From: Echinimonas agarilytica
Lineage (GTDB): Bacteria > Pseudomonadota > Gammaproteobacteria > Enterobacterales > Neiellaceae
Reading direction: 5' to 3'
NCBI RefSeq assembly: GCF_023703465.1
Contig: NZ_JAMQGP010000002.1
Span: 248,001 to 312,000 of the forward strand
DNA length: 64,000 bases
Shown: one piece after another, positions 22,069 to 31,827 of the stretch
Position numbering within the stretch: the stretch's first letter is position 1
How the letters are laid out: the number at the start of each line of letters is the position of its first letter
The notes under the pieces: generated by a model
Seen by the model: the letters and a program-made list of their open reading frames with translations, nothing else
What the model was told of the DNA's origin: nothing
The model's database searches: none
Position numbers and translations under genes: made by a program

Positions 22069-23031
22069 ATGGCCATGCACCTTAATTTTCTGGATTTCGA
22101 ACAGCCGATTGCCGAGTTGGAAGCTCAGATTGAAGAACTTCAACATGTCTCTTCAGAGAGTACAATGGACGTTGACTTAGGAGACGAGATTGAACGTCTT
22201 CGCAATAAAAGCTATGAATTGACGAAAAAAATATTTTCTGACTTGTCTCCTTGGCAAGTGGCGCAAGTTGCTCGTCACCCAATGCGTCCTTATTCTTTGG
22301 ATTATTTCGACAGCATTTTCACAGAATTTGATGAGCAGTGTGGCGACCGCGCATACGCGGATGACGCAGCATTGGTGGGTGGAACAGCCCGTTTAGATGG
22401 TATTCCAGTGATGGTCATTGGGCACCAAAAAGGCCGTGAAACGCGCGAAAAAATTAAACGTAACTTCGGTATGCCTCGCCCTGAGGGATACCGCAAAGCG
22501 TTGCGTCTGATGAAAATGGCAGAACGCTTTAACATGCCTATCGTGACCTTCATCGACACCCCAGGTGCTTACCCTGGTGTGGGTGCTGAAGAACGTGGCC
22601 AAAGTGAAGCCATTGCCCGTAACCTTAAAGAAATGGCCGAACTGACTGTGCCAGTGATTTGCACGGTTATTGGTGAAGGCGGCTCTGGTGGAGCGCTAGC
22701 GATTGGTGTGGGTGACAAAGTTAATATGTTGCAACACAGCACATACTCGGTGATTTCACCTGAAGGTTGTGCGTCTATCTTGTGGAAGAGTGCAGAGAAA
22801 GCATCCACTGCAGCCGAAGCTATGGGGATCACAGCACCGCGTTTGAAAGAACTTGAATTGATCGATACTGTGATTGATGAGCCACTGGGTGGAGCTCACC
22901 GCAATGCTGCTTTGGTATCGGATAATATCAAACAACAAATTATCGCGGATTTAAATGAATTGCAAAAACTCGATACGGAAGCTCTTTTAGAGCGTCGTTA
23001 CGAGCGATTAATGGGTTACGGCTACGTCTAA
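22069..23031 (+). CDS. accA: Acetyl-CoA carboxylase carboxyltransferase subunit alpha
   Basis: AccA with AccD transfers the carboxyl group from biotin to acetyl-CoA, the first step of fatty acid synthesis. The N-terminus [19 protein letters not shown], the segment [16 protein letters not shown] and the crotonase-fold oxyanion region [15 protein letters not shown] are conserved. The frame starts at ATG 22069; an ATG at 22075 would give the E. coli-like MxLNFLDFE start and is equally possible. The length is about 320 residues. Confidence 0.96.
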   Translation: MAMHLNFLDFEQPIAELEAQIEELQHVSSESTMDVDLGDEIERLRNKSYELTKKIFSDLSPWQVAQVARHPMRPYSLDYFDSIFTEFDEQCGDRAYADDAALVGGTARLDGIPVMVIGHQKGRETREKIKRNFGMPRPEGYRKALRLMKMAERFNMPIVTFIDTPGAYPGVGAEERGQSEAIARNLKEMAELTVPVICTVIGEGGSGGALAIGVGDKVNMLQHSTYSVISPEGCASILWKSAEKASTAAEAMGITAPRLKELELIDTVIDEPLGGAHRNAALVSDNIKQQIIADLNELQKLDTEALLERRYERLMGYGYV

Positions 23032-23040
23032 AATCCAGCG

Positions 23041-24372
23041 ATGAAAACCACACTGTTTGCTCAACTTGACGCAGCTGCGACGTGTGGTTTTCAGCATGTT
23101 CTTGTCGCCCTCAGTGGCGGCAAAGACTCCTCAGCAATACTCCATTGCGCCTCACAGTATGTTAAAGCTAATCCAAACCTCACTATTTCTGCGATTCATG
23201 TACATCACGGGCTTTCTCCGAATGCGAACGAATGGCAAGCGCTTTGCCAGCATTACTGCGATGACTTAGGTGTAGAGCTAACCTGTGAGTCGGTAAGCGT
23301 GACAAAAGGTGCTCGGCAAAGCTTAGAAGCGCTTGCACGTGAAGCGCGTTACCAAGTGCTTGCTCGACATGTGACTTCTCATACCTTGATGCTGACAGGG
23401 CATCATCAAGATGATCAAATTGAAACCTTCATATTAGCATTGAAGCGCGGCAGTGGTTTGGATGGCCTATCGTCGATGCCTGCACTGAATGAGTTTTCAC
23501 AAGGCTTTCATTGTCGGCCTTGGTTGATGCAAAGTCGGTCAAATATTGAAACTTATGTGGCGGAGCATCAGCTGCCATTTGTAGAAGATGAGAGTAATCA
23601 GGATCAACAGTTTGACCGGAACTTTATTCGTCATAGTGTGTTGCCCTTGTTGAATAAACGTTGGCCAAGCTTCAACCAGACCGCATCTCGCAGTATTCAA
23701 TTATTAGGCTCACAGCGGGAACTTATTGACCAATACAGCTTACTCGATATGCAGCGATGCCAGCAGCATCAGGCTCTCGGTATAGAAGATTTGAGCGCAC
23801 TGCCTGAATTGCGCAGAAACAATGCGATGCGCATGTGGTTACGACAGCTCCACGCGCCGCTGTGGAGTTCAAGTCAGTTGCAACAGGCTTGGGATGCAGT
23901 AGCCTTAGCCCGAGAAGATGCAATGCCCAAGCTGCAATGGCATGGTTGGCAGCTCCAGCGATACCAAGGCTTACTGTATGCCACGCCATGCAAGCAAGCC
24001 ATATTGATAGATCGCGTATGGAATTGGCCAAATAAACTTGAACTTGCAGGCTCTGATGATTTGCTAATGGCTGATTCAAGCGTCAGTGCAGGAATACGTC
24101 CGCCCATGACTGGTGAGCTGGTGAGCGTGAAATTTGGCTGCCCGGGTAGCTTACGGGTGCAACCCTCAACTCGTTCCGGATCGAGGCCCCTAAAAAAAGT
24201 ATGGCAAGAATACGGCGTAGCGCCGTGGATTAGGGCAAGCATCCCTATGATCTTCTATGGTGACGTGTGTGTAGCTGCGGTGGGGTACTGGGTGGAAAAA
24301 TCTTATGCTAGTCAGCAAAGTGATTGCTGGTTGCCTAAACGTTGCGCTGAAGTGTCATTTCAGCGCGATTAA
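23041..24372 (+). CDS. tilS: tRNA(Ile)-lysidine synthase
   Basis: TilS converts C34 of the CAU anticodon tRNA-Ile to lysidine, so that it reads AUA. The PP-loop ATP site SGGKDSSAILH is at residues 25-35, and GHHQDDQIETFILALKRGSGL is the catalytic segment. The C-terminal substrate-binding domain ends in a basic region with RSGSRPLKKVWQEYGVAPW. At 443 residues it is of normal length. It begins nine bases after accA and ends the + strand series. Confidence 0.95.
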   Translation: MKTTLFAQLDAAATCGFQHVLVALSGGKDSSAILHCASQYVKANPNLTISAIHVHHGLSPNANEWQALCQHYCDDLGVELTCESVSVTKGARQSLEALAREARYQVLARHVTSHTLMLTGHHQDDQIETFILALKRGSGLDGLSSMPALNEFSQGFHCRPWLMQSRSNIETYVAEHQLPFVEDESNQDQQFDRNFIRHSVLPLLNKRWPSFNQTASRSIQLLGSQRELIDQYSLLDMQRCQQHQALGIEDLSALPELRRNNAMRMWLRQLHAPLWSSSQLQQAWDAVALAREDAMPKLQWHGWQLQRYQGLLYATPCKQAILIDRVWNWPNKLELAGSDDLLMADSSVSAGIRPPMTGELVSVKFGCPGSLRVQPSTRSGSRPLKKVWQEYGVAPWIRASIPMIFYGDVCVAAVGYWVEKSYASQQSDCWLPKRCAEVSFQRD

Positions 24373-24388
24373 AGCCGTCTAATCATCA

Positions 24389-25288
24389 CTAAGCTGACAA
24401 CGTCTTATGTTGATGTTTCTTATCATCGTACATCGCTTGGTCAGCTCTGCATAGCCAGCTTTCAACGTTGTCTGCTGGCGTCCACATGGCAGCCCCGATA
24501 CTGGCCGATACGCCAAGCTTTTTCAACGTGCGGCTTTGTGCAAGCTTCGATTGAATTCTACGAATCACTAAGTCGCATGAGCGAGTTGAGCAATGGCTCA
24601 ACAAAACAGCATATTCGTCACCACCAATGCGAAAGGCTTGGTCAGAGTCACGAGTCACGTCCAGTAAACATTCGGCTGTTGCCTGCAATATTCGGTCGCC
24701 GGTGAGGTGGCCGAATTTATCATTTACTTGTTTAAAGTGATTTAAGTCGATGAGCAATACGGCAACGTCATGCCGACTTCTTCGAGATTGAGCGACAACT
24801 CTTACCGCTTGGTCATCAAATGCAGCTCGATTACCAAGGCCGGTTAAATGGTCTGTTCGCGCTCTTAAACTCATGGCTTCGAAGCGCAGCGAGTTGCGTA
24901 ACGGAAAATGTAACTGGCGCTGTAACCAATCTAATTGCTGATGTTTTTGAGCGTTAAATGGATGGCTCGATACATAAGCAAGCTTCACTTGGTGGTCGTC
25001 ATCAATGGTCCATTCAACAGTGAGGCGATAGCTCGAATTTGTGTTTCCAACTTCAATCTGTTGATTTTTCGAATGTAAAATCAATCCGTCTAAACTGACA
25101 CGTTGACGCACTTGTTCAAGATAGACTCGAAGCAAGGGCTCCAGTTCTAATTCAGTTTGTAAAATACTGAGCAAAGAACTTGGACGTTCATTGTAATAAA
25201 CACTAAAGACAGATCCTTCTTGAGTGCGTTGTGCTTCCTGCGGATTGTGAGAAGTATGTGTAGATTCCAAACTGCAATCCCCTGGCAA
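24389..25288 (-). CDS. Soluble diguanylate cyclase (GGDEF domain)
   Basis: The product, 299 residues, probably makes cyclic di-GMP. The catalytic motif is GGDEY at residues 222-226 (Tyr for the usual Phe, a common active variant). An inhibitory I-site RxxD is at 213-216, five residues before it. DHLTGLGNR (147-154) starts the domain. The first 135 residues have no membrane helix and match no domain I recognise; they presumably sense a signal. It lies 68 bases downstream of the patatin-like gene on the same strand and may share its transcript. It converges with tilS, 16 bases apart. Confidence 0.9.
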   Translation of the reverse strand: MPGDCSLESTHTSHNPQEAQRTQEGSVFSVYYNERPSSLLSILQTELELEPLLRVYLEQVRQRVSLDGLILHSKNQQIEVGNTNSSYRLTVEWTIDDDHQVKLAYVSSHPFNAQKHQQLDWLQRQLHFPLRNSLRFEAMSLRARTDHLTGLGNRAAFDDQAVRVVAQSRRSRHDVAVLLIDLNHFKQVNDKFGHLTGDRILQATAECLLDVTRDSDQAFRIGGDEYAVLLSHCSTRSCDLVIRRIQSKLAQSRTLKKLGVSASIGAAMWTPADNVESWLCRADQAMYDDKKHQHKTLSA

Positions 25289-25356
25289 AAAATTGACGGC
25301 AACGTATCCAAAGCAATTTTCGAGCCAGTGTTCCGGTTAAATGTAGGTATATTTTA

Positions 25357-26682
25357 TCAATCGCACAAGAATTGCATGATCGACTGCTTTTGCTCCATGC
25401 CGTCTGCGTAGCCTAACTCAATCAATTCTTTGCAGTATTCTTGTTCAAAGAGTAAATAACTCAGCAAATCAGTTTTAGAGTGTCTGTTCACACCAATAAA
25501 CCGTAAAAGTGTGCGAACGCTTCTAGGCAGCGAAGTATAATAAGGCGCCGCAATTTGCTTGAGATCTTGTTGAGGATTAATCACATGAGTTTGGATGGGA
25601 TGAAGATTTACCTTACGCTGCTCGCCGCGCGATAGCAGAGATAAGGTCTGATTAATACGCTGCAAGCGTTCTAAGTCTGAGCGAAGACTGTCACTAAATA
25701 CGGTTTCTAACAAATGGCCGGCGATATCTGCGGCTGACGGCGGCGCAACAGGCTCATCAACAATTTGATTTCTCATATCGCTAGTCCCTATCACTAAGAT
25801 ACGACGAGCGCCTAAATGAATGGCAGGGCTGAGTGGTGCTTGCTGGTGAATTGAACCGTCACCGTAATAGCGCTGGCCAATTCGGCTTGCCGGAAACACC
25901 ATGGGCAGAGCCGACGAAGCCATCAAATGGTCAAAATTAAGAGGTTGGCGAATCCCCCTGCGCCTGACTCTGTGCCAATCACTGATTTCGGGGATAGCTT
26001 GAAAAAAACACACCGAGTTCCCGGTAGCATAACTTGATGCACTGACCGAAACCGATGAAAGAAATCCGCGCTCGATGTTGCGTTCAATCCGAGAAAGATC
26101 CAACAAGTGTCCAAGTAAGTGACGCAAGGGCGCATTATCTAACACGGCAATTGCATGTTGTTCTGAACGTATCAGGCTGCTTGGCAATAGGTTGCGAATC
26201 AGTTGACCCGTTATGCTTCGGGCATCTGTTTTATAGACTTGATGAGTTCGGAAGTTGCGCCACACCCATTCTATTTTTTTTACGCCTAACCTAAAGTTGG
26301 CCGCGTAACAGGCTAAAGCTGTTCCATTAATTGCACCTGCAGAGGTGCCACAAATAATGTCGAATGGAATGCCGTCATTTCTGGGAAACCATTCAGAAAT
26401 GGCCTTTAACACACCCAGTTGATAGGCCGCTCTGGCCCCTCCACCGGTCAATACCAAAGCTGTATTAGATTGTGGCGTGGGTGTTTTTTTTGAGGCTTTC
26501 AGTGAACTCAGCACCATAACAAACAGCGTCCAAATCAAGAGAAACGTATCACTACCGTTGCGCAAAAAACGACTTAATACATGGTCAATCGATGGGCTCA
26601 CCGCTGGCCGTATAAAAGGCATTGCGTTGGTATTGGCTTTAACAATTATCATAGTCTTTCGAATAGGTGCTTGCGACTTCAA
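25357..26682 (-). CDS. Patatin-like phospholipase
   Basis: The protein is a predicted lipid acyl hydrolase with a Ser-Asp dyad. The oxyanion motif GGGARAAYQLG is at residues 80-90, the nucleophile elbow GTSAG at 112-116 (S114), and the Asp of the DG motif is D275 in YYGDGSIHQQ. A hydrophobic segment at about 45-60 before the domain may anchor it to the inner membrane. There are alternative downstream starts, so the exact N-terminus is uncertain. Substrate unknown. A diguanylate cyclase follows on the same strand. Confidence 0.88.
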   Translation of the reverse strand: MKSQAPIRKTMIIVKANTNAMPFIRPAVSPSIDHVLSRFLRNGSDTFLLIWTLFVMVLSSLKASKKTPTPQSNTALVLTGGGARAAYQLGVLKAISEWFPRNDGIPFDIICGTSAGAINGTALACYAANFRLGVKKIEWVWRNFRTHQVYKTDARSITGQLIRNLLPSSLIRSEQHAIAVLDNAPLRHLLGHLLDLSRIERNIERGFLSSVSVSASSYATGNSVCFFQAIPEISDWHRVRRRGIRQPLNFDHLMASSALPMVFPASRIGQRYYGDGSIHQQAPLSPAIHLGARRILVIGTSDMRNQIVDEPVAPPSAADIAGHLLETVFSDSLRSDLERLQRINQTLSLLSRGEQRKVNLHPIQTHVINPQQDLKQIAAPYYTSLPRSVRTLLRFIGVNRHSKTDLLSYLLFEQEYCKELIELGYADGMEQKQSIMQFLCD

Positions 26683-26792
26683 TGTGTTTGAAATGTCGAG
26701 TTAAAACACTTTATCAAGCAAAATATGCGTTACTTTTTTGTACGTTGAATTGAGCGTATGATGCAGATCTTTCTTTGTTGAGGTAATTACCA

Positions 26793-27035
26793 ATGGCCTG
26801 CCAGCGTTGTCATAATTCTCCGGTGCTTCAAAAACTCGGTCGATGTCGGCGATGTTTTTTACAACTCGTTGTTTTAGCGTTGATTGGTTGGGTTGGTTGG
26901 TGGTTACTTTATTTCGATTCACCATCAGCTGTAGAGTCTGTAGCACTGCTCTTCTTCTGCATCGCATTTTCTGCACTACTCAGTTTGCATGTACTGATGT
27001 GGCTTTGGTATCGCATTCAGTCTTCAACCTCATAA
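26793..27035 (+). CDS. DUF3624-like small membrane protein with Cys pairs
   Basis: The 80-residue protein starts with two CxxC pairs (CQRCH at 3-7 and CRRC at 18-21), suggesting a metal-binding knuckle, followed by two membrane helices (about 25-41 and 49-71). This resembles the DUF3624 family of Vibrio and relatives; function unknown. The ATG follows GAGGTAATTACCA, a good Shine-Dalgarno. A minus-strand frame covers the same region but lacks such support. Confidence 0.7.
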   Translation: MACQRCHNSPVLQKLGRCRRCFLQLVVLALIGWVGWWLLYFDSPSAVESVALLFFCIAFSALLSLHVLMWLWYRIQSSTS

Positions 27036-27053
27036 AGCTAAGAAGGAATGGCA

Positions 27054-27560
27054 ATGTCGATTGATACATACTTGGCTAACTACCCGTTGCATTTGCGAGA
27101 GCAGGTTGAAGATTTAGTCAATGCTAATAAGTTGGGTACATTTTTGGCTTCACGTTACCCAAGCACTCACCAAATTTCGGGCGATCAAGAATTACGTGCA
27201 TATGTGATGGCGTTGAAAAACAAATTCATGCAAAAATCGGCGCCGGTTAGCAAGATCATTTATGACAAAAAGATACATGTAGTTAATCATGCGCTTGGAT
27301 TACACAGCTATGTATCGCGGGTGCAAGGCAGTAAGCTTAAAAGTAAAAATGAAATTCGCATAAGTACCTTGTTTCAACATACGCCAGAACCATTTCTTAA
27401 TATGATTGTGGTGCATGAACTCGCTCACCTGAAAGAAAAGGAACACAACAAAGCATTTTATCGGTTATGCCAGTATATGTTGCCTAATTATCATCAGCTC
27501 GAATTTGATATGCGTTTATACCTTGTTCAATTGGAATTGGGCAGTAATCCATTTACCTGA
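27054..27560 (+). CDS. YgjP-like (M48/DUF45) zinc metallopeptidase
   Basis: The protein is 168 residues if started at ATG 27054, which has AAGGA (27043-27047) six bases upstream; the ATG at 27048 is too close. The zinc motif HELAHLKEKEH is at 121-131 (H121, E122, H125), with H131 as a possible further ligand. This is the YgjP/DUF45 metal-dependent hydrolase pattern. No signal peptide, so it is cytoplasmic. It lies just after the DUF3624 gene and is probably co-transcribed. Substrate unknown. Confidence 0.85.
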   Translation: MSIDTYLANYPLHLREQVEDLVNANKLGTFLASRYPSTHQISGDQELRAYVMALKNKFMQKSAPVSKIIYDKKIHVVNHALGLHSYVSRVQGSKLKSKNEIRISTLFQHTPEPFLNMIVVHELAHLKEKEHNKAFYRLCQYMLPNYHQLEFDMRLYLVQLELGSNPFT

Positions 27561-27618
27561 CTAGACTAGGTGTATCCGCTTAGCGGGCATTTGGAGCGTT
27601 TTAACGCAATTATAATGT

Positions 27619-28614
27619 ATGAAGAGAAAACTGTCAGCAGAGTCCCATGAGGTGATGAAGCAGCTTATTGCTCGCCACTCTACTGTATGTATCTTTCTAT
27701 TAGCCCCATTCGCTATTGCTAGCCTGCTCCAAGAAAAATGGTGGTTGGGGGCATGGACGAGTTTTATTGTGTCTATTTTTGCCGTCAATTTATGGGCGAT
27801 CATTTATCAAGATCGTTATTTCCCCAAAATGGTCCGGTTTGTCCTTGCTCCTGCCATCATTATCTTTTCGGGAGTGTGTTTAATGACGCTTGAAATGATG
27901 GGGGTATTTTGGCTTTATCCCATCATAGTGTCGTTTTATTTTTTGCTAAAAAGACAAGATGCATGGATCGCAAATATTTTGGTGATGTGCTTTGCCATCC
28001 CTTTCGTATCGATACACTTTGATGCTGCTTATGCCATAAGGATTGTGACGTCGTTGGTGATGATTAGTATTTTTTCAGCCATTTTTACGCAACTAATTAG
28101 TGCACAAGAGGCACGGCTCAAAGCGCTGATAGTGACTGACCATCTTACCGGTCTTTATAACCGCTCTCTGCTGAATGAACGTCTGTCCGAGGCTATTCAA
28201 CAATACAATCGTTCTAGAGCTCCCATGACGCTGATCACAATGGATTTAGATCATTTTAAGACGATTAACGATCAGTACGGCCACATTGCCGGAGACCGAG
28301 TTTTGAAAAAAGTCAGTGAGGTTTTGATTCGACGAAGCCGAGAAGTGGATACTATTTTTAGAACCGGAGGAGAGGAGTTTTTGGTGGTTTTATACAACAC
28401 GGATTTAGAGCAAGGTATTCGTGCTGCAGAATCTTACTTGCGGTTAATTGCCGCAACGCAATGCATTCCTCAAAAAACAGTAACCATGAGTGCTGGAGTC
28501 GCCACCCTAAAAGAAGATGAAAGTGCAGAGCAATGGATGCTCAGAAGTGACAATAGTTTGTATAAAGCCAAGGATGCTGGGCGTAATTGTGTGATTGCAG
28601 ATTGTGACGCTTGA
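27619..28614 (+). CDS. Membrane diguanylate cyclase (GGDEF domain)
   Basis: The 331-residue product has about six N-terminal membrane helices (residues 20-160) and a C-terminal GGDEF domain. The motif is GGEEF at 250-254. The I-site RxxD is R241-D244, so product feedback inhibition is likely. DHLTGLYNRSL (174-184) starts the domain. It is expected to make cyclic di-GMP in response to a signal sensed in the membrane. It converges with proS; the only hairpin between them has its T-run on the minus strand. Confidence 0.9.
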   Translation: MKRKLSAESHEVMKQLIARHSTVCIFLLAPFAIASLLQEKWWLGAWTSFIVSIFAVNLWAIIYQDRYFPKMVRFVLAPAIIIFSGVCLMTLEMMGVFWLYPIIVSFYFLLKRQDAWIANILVMCFAIPFVSIHFDAAYAIRIVTSLVMISIFSAIFTQLISAQEARLKALIVTDHLTGLYNRSLLNERLSEAIQQYNRSRAPMTLITMDLDHFKTINDQYGHIAGDRVLKKVSEVLIRRSREVDTIFRTGGEEFLVVLYNTDLEQGIRAAESYLRLIAATQCIPQKTVTMSAGVATLKEDESAEQWMLRSDNSLYKAKDAGRNCVIADCDA

Positions 28615-28680
28615 GAGATGCCGAGTACATATTCCTAGTATCCGGCGGCGTATAAAGTCATGCACTGATTGGCAAGGCAT

Positions 28681-28705
28681 AAAAAAGGAGCCTTTCGGCT
28701 CCTTT
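28681..28705 (-). terminator. proS terminator
   Basis: AAAGGAGCC (28684-28692) and GGCTCCTTT (28697-28705) enclose a four-base loop. On the minus strand the stem is followed by a run of six Ts including part of the stem. It is 27 bases after the proS stop. The + strand side (CATCTT) is a poor T-run, so it acts mainly for proS. Confidence 0.8.
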
Positions 28706-28731
28706 CATCTTTAACTTCAATGGTAAGCTTA

Positions 28732-30450
28732 TTAAACAGTCAAAGCGGCTTGGATGTGCGACACCATTGCATCAATTGCGACTTCTACTTTTTCACCATC
28801 TTTGCGGTTTTTGTATTCAACCACTTGATTGTCTAAACCGCGTTCGCCAATAACAATGGTGTGAGGTACGCCAATGAGTTCCATGTCTTTAAACATAACC
28901 CCTGGGCGTTCCTTGCGGTCATCAAATAATACTTCAATGCCTACAGCCGTTAAGTCTTCATAGAGCTTTTCTGCGGTTTCAGCAACGCGATGAGACTTGT
29001 GCATATTCATTGGGATCAGAACCACTTGGAATGGAGCTAATGCCTCTGGCCATACAATGCCACGCTCGTCATTGTTTTGTTCGATTGCAGCTGCCACTAC
29101 GCGAGAAACACCAATACCATAGCAACCCATGGTCATGATTTGATGTTTGCCCGTCTCGCCTAATACACCTGCGCTCATTGCTTGTGAGTATTTGTCTCCC
29201 AGTTGGAAGATATGTCCCACTTCAATACCGCGCTTAATGTCGAGCTTACCTTGGCCACAAGGACTTGGATCGCCGGCTTGAACGTTACGGATATCTGCAA
29301 CGTGTGGCAGGGGTAAGTCGCGCTCCCAGTTAATGCCTTTTAAGTGTTTACCATCAACGTTAGCACCCGCACAAAAATCTGACATCACCGCCACAGAGCG
29401 GTCTGAAACAATTGGCATATTGAGGTTAACTGGGCCCAATGAGCCGGGTGTTGCGCCAATTTCGGCCTTAATTTCTTCATCTGAAGCAAATTGAAGTGGT
29501 GCGGCTACGCCGTCAAGCTTCTCTGCTTTGATTTCGTTTAACTCATGATCGCCACGAACTAACAAAGCAACGAAATTGTGCTCAGAGTCTTCGTCGGCCT
29601 TTACAATCAAAGTTTTAATGCTTGAGGAAGCTGCAATGCTGAATTGCTCGGCCAAGTCTGCAATAGTTTGTGCATTAGGCGTATCAAATTCAGTCATGGC
29701 TTCGGTGGGTGTATTGGCCGATTCTTGCGTACAAATTGCTTCGGCCATTTCGATGTTGGCTGCGTAATCAGAGCGATCGGAGAACGCAATGTCATCTTCA
29801 CCGCTTTCTGCCAGTACGTGGAACTCATGACTAGCGCTGCCGCCAATTGAGCCTGTATCAGCAATCACGGGGCGGAAATCTAAACCTAAGCGCTTGAAGA
29901 TGCGGCAGTAGGCCTCAAACATATTCTGGTATGTCTTTTCCAAACATTCTTGATTGAGGTGGAATGAGTATGCATCTTTCATGGTGAATTCACGACCACG
30001 CATAATGCCGAAGCGCGGGCGAATTTCATCACGGAATTTGGTTTGAATTTGATAAAGATTGAGCGGTAACTGTTTGTAGCTCGACACTTCTTTGCGAACC
30101 AGCTCGGTCACAACTTCTTCGTGTGTTGGACCTAATACGAACGGACGGCTGTGGCGATCTTGAATACGACAAAGCTCTGGACCGTAATCTTCCCAACGGC
30201 CTGACTCCTCCCACAAGTCTGCAGGCTGAACGACTGGCATGAGTACTTCTACGCCGCCAGCGCGGTTCATTTCTTCTCGCACCACGGCTTCGACTTTACG
30301 CAATACGCGCAAGCCGCTTGGCAGCCACGTATACAACCCCGAAGCTAGTTTACGAACCATGCCAGCACGCAGCATGAGCTGGTGGCTGATGACTTCTGCA
30401 TCAGCAGGTGTTTCTTTGAGTGTGGACAGCAGATATTGACTGGTACGCAT
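28732..30450 (-). CDS. proS: Prolyl-tRNA synthetase
   Basis: ProS is a class II synthetase of the bacterial type with the editing (INS) domain between motifs 2 and 3. The start at 30450 gives [20 protein letters not shown], identical in form to E. coli; a frame six codons longer exists. Motif 2 includes [19 protein letters not shown], the insertion domain spans about 225-390, and the C-terminal anticodon-binding domain includes [20 protein letters not shown]. The length is 572 residues, as in E. coli. Confidence 0.97.
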   Translation of the reverse strand: MRTSQYLLSTLKETPADAEVISHQLMLRAGMVRKLASGLYTWLPSGLRVLRKVEAVVREEMNRAGGVEVLMPVVQPADLWEESGRWEDYGPELCRIQDRHSRPFVLGPTHEEVVTELVRKEVSSYKQLPLNLYQIQTKFRDEIRPRFGIMRGREFTMKDAYSFHLNQECLEKTYQNMFEAYCRIFKRLGLDFRPVIADTGSIGGSASHEFHVLAESGEDDIAFSDRSDYAANIEMAEAICTQESANTPTEAMTEFDTPNAQTIADLAEQFSIAASSSIKTLIVKADEDSEHNFVALLVRGDHELNEIKAEKLDGVAAPLQFASDEEIKAEIGATPGSLGPVNLNMPIVSDRSVAVMSDFCAGANVDGKHLKGINWERDLPLPHVADIRNVQAGDPSPCGQGKLDIKRGIEVGHIFQLGDKYSQAMSAGVLGETGKHQIMTMGCYGIGVSRVVAAAIEQNNDERGIVWPEALAPFQVVLIPMNMHKSHRVAETAEKLYEDLTAVGIEVLFDDRKERPGVMFKDMELIGVPHTIVIGERGLDNQVVEYKNRKDGEKVEVAIDAMVSHIQAALTV

Positions 30451-30690
30451 GACAAAATTCTCAAGCAAAATTCATATTTATAAATAGGGCGCTAGTCTAA
30501 CCCTCATAAGTGCGTTCTCCAAAGAAGTTCGTGCACTTTTTATCTTTTTCAGAGGCGATAAAGATGGATTAATTCACAGATTTAAGGAGTGCAGCCTATT
30601 TTTGACTCTTTTAAAACCCTCAGGTAACAAATGCCGCGGCCTAGCTCCGATAAAATAAGGGGCTAAGGCATATGTCTGAGAAGTTCTAAG

Positions 30691-31323
30691 TTATAGCGGT
30701 TGGACCAATGCCATCATCAATTCCTGTTCTACCCAAATGGTGATACTAAGACCATCAATAATGTACTGCATTGGAATTTCGCCATTTTCCACCATAGGTA
30801 TTGTGCCGAATATTTTTTCGTCGTATTCCACTTCATATAATGTGCGAACGGTTTGGTTGTCTTGCTGGTAACGCAATTGTGCGGCAGTTTCGCCTCGTAT
30901 GGAGCAATACCGGCCGCCAATGAGATCAGAATCGGGGATCACATTATCTTGTTTAAGCAATGATGACTCGGTAGGAGAAAAGTCCAATAGCGTAAAAAAT
31001 TTTCGTAAATCATTCATGTTGCCAGTCGCCACATCTAGTGGCTTTAAGCGAACATGATTTTTGGCAACCTCTTTTGCGATGCTTAATGAATAATTTGCAC
31101 TCGATAACTGATGAGTGAGGCCGGCAAATAGAGACATCATGATAAATGCCGCAATGATAGGACCTACCCATTTAAATGACGCGCGCGGTGCGGGTTTGTC
31201 TTGAAGTATGTCATTTTGTTTGGCTAAAAGGTCGTTCAGTACGCCACTATCAATTTGGTAGGACTCAACGATTTCTTGAATGATTTTAGCATTGCCACTT
31301 GGCGACTGTTTAATGGTATTCAT
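30691..31323 (-). CDS. Putative membrane anti-sigma factor
   Basis: The 210-residue protein has about 50 cytoplasmic residues, one membrane helix (about 53-70, WVGPIIAAFIMMSLFAGL) and a periplasmic domain of about 140 residues. Its start overlaps the stop of the sigma factor gene as ATGA, the usual place of an anti-sigma factor. I recognise no sequence family and no HxxxCxxC zinc motif. The role is inferred from topology and position. The outside domain has one cysteine (in RYCSIRGE). Confidence 0.65.
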   Translation of the reverse strand: MNTIKQSPSGNAKIIQEIVESYQIDSGVLNDLLAKQNDILQDKPAPRASFKWVGPIIAAFIMMSLFAGLTHQLSSANYSLSIAKEVAKNHVRLKPLDVATGNMNDLRKFFTLLDFSPTESSLLKQDNVIPDSDLIGGRYCSIRGETAAQLRYQQDNQTVRTLYEVEYDEKIFGTIPMVENGEIPMQYIIDGLSITIWVEQELMMALVQPL

Positions 31324-31823
31324 GGCTTTGCCTCGCGCAGCGTAAAGTCATCATTGAGTGCTTCGAGCTTGATTCTGAGCCGGTGTACTTTCGACAGTAA
31401 TGTTCCTTTTGGCATGTTTAAATGTTGGCTTACTTCTTCGGTGCTCATGCCAAGTACGGCCCAGTGATACAATATGTCGCGCAGCTCTGGGGGTACTTGC
31501 TCCCAAACATGGGCTAAAGTGTCGCGGTCAATGATCAGTTGTTCAAGGTTGTCGAATGACATGTCGTAGGTTGAATCTTCCTCGTACTGCTGTTCGTGCC
31601 AGCGTTGCGCATACCGATATTGGTCGATAAAACGGTTGCGTATGAGCGTACGAATGTAGCGTTGGGCGTCGCGTATTTCTGTATGGGGTGACGATGTTTC
31701 TAGCCAATAGCGCTCTAATGAAGCTTGAAGAACATCATGTGCATCACTGCTGTCTTGACACAGTGCCATGGCATATTGATAGAGTTCACTAATTTGTTGT
31801 TTGTCGAAACGAAGTCGCTCCAT
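31320..31823 (-). CDS. ECF-type RNA polymerase sigma factor
   Basis: The 167-residue protein has only regions 2 and 4. Region 2 is about 8-75 (ALCQDSSDAHDVLQASLERY, then IRTLIRNRFIDQYRYA). Region 4 is about 105-155, with the helix-turn-helix GMSTEEVSQHLNMPKGTLLS and KVHRLRIKLEAL. It is the fourth gene of the bufferin-like operon, four bases after the DUF2063 gene, and overlaps the putative anti-sigma gene. Bufferin operons of other proteobacteria are known to be under sigma-F-like ECF control, so autoregulation of this operon is likely (inference). Confidence 0.88.
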   Translation of the reverse strand: MERLRFDKQQISELYQYAMALCQDSSDAHDVLQASLERYWLETSSPHTEIRDAQRYIRTLIRNRFIDQYRYAQRWHEQQYEEDSTYDMSFDNLEQLIIDRDTLAHVWEQVPPELRDILYHWAVLGMSTEEVSQHLNMPKGTLLSKVHRLRIKLEALNDDFTLREAKP

Positions 31824-31827
31824 TTAT

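Noticed and set aside
24344-24366. Hairpin at the 3' end of tilS as a terminator
   Set aside because: GCGCTGAA pairs with TTCAGCGC, but it lies inside the coding sequence and has no T-run on either strand.
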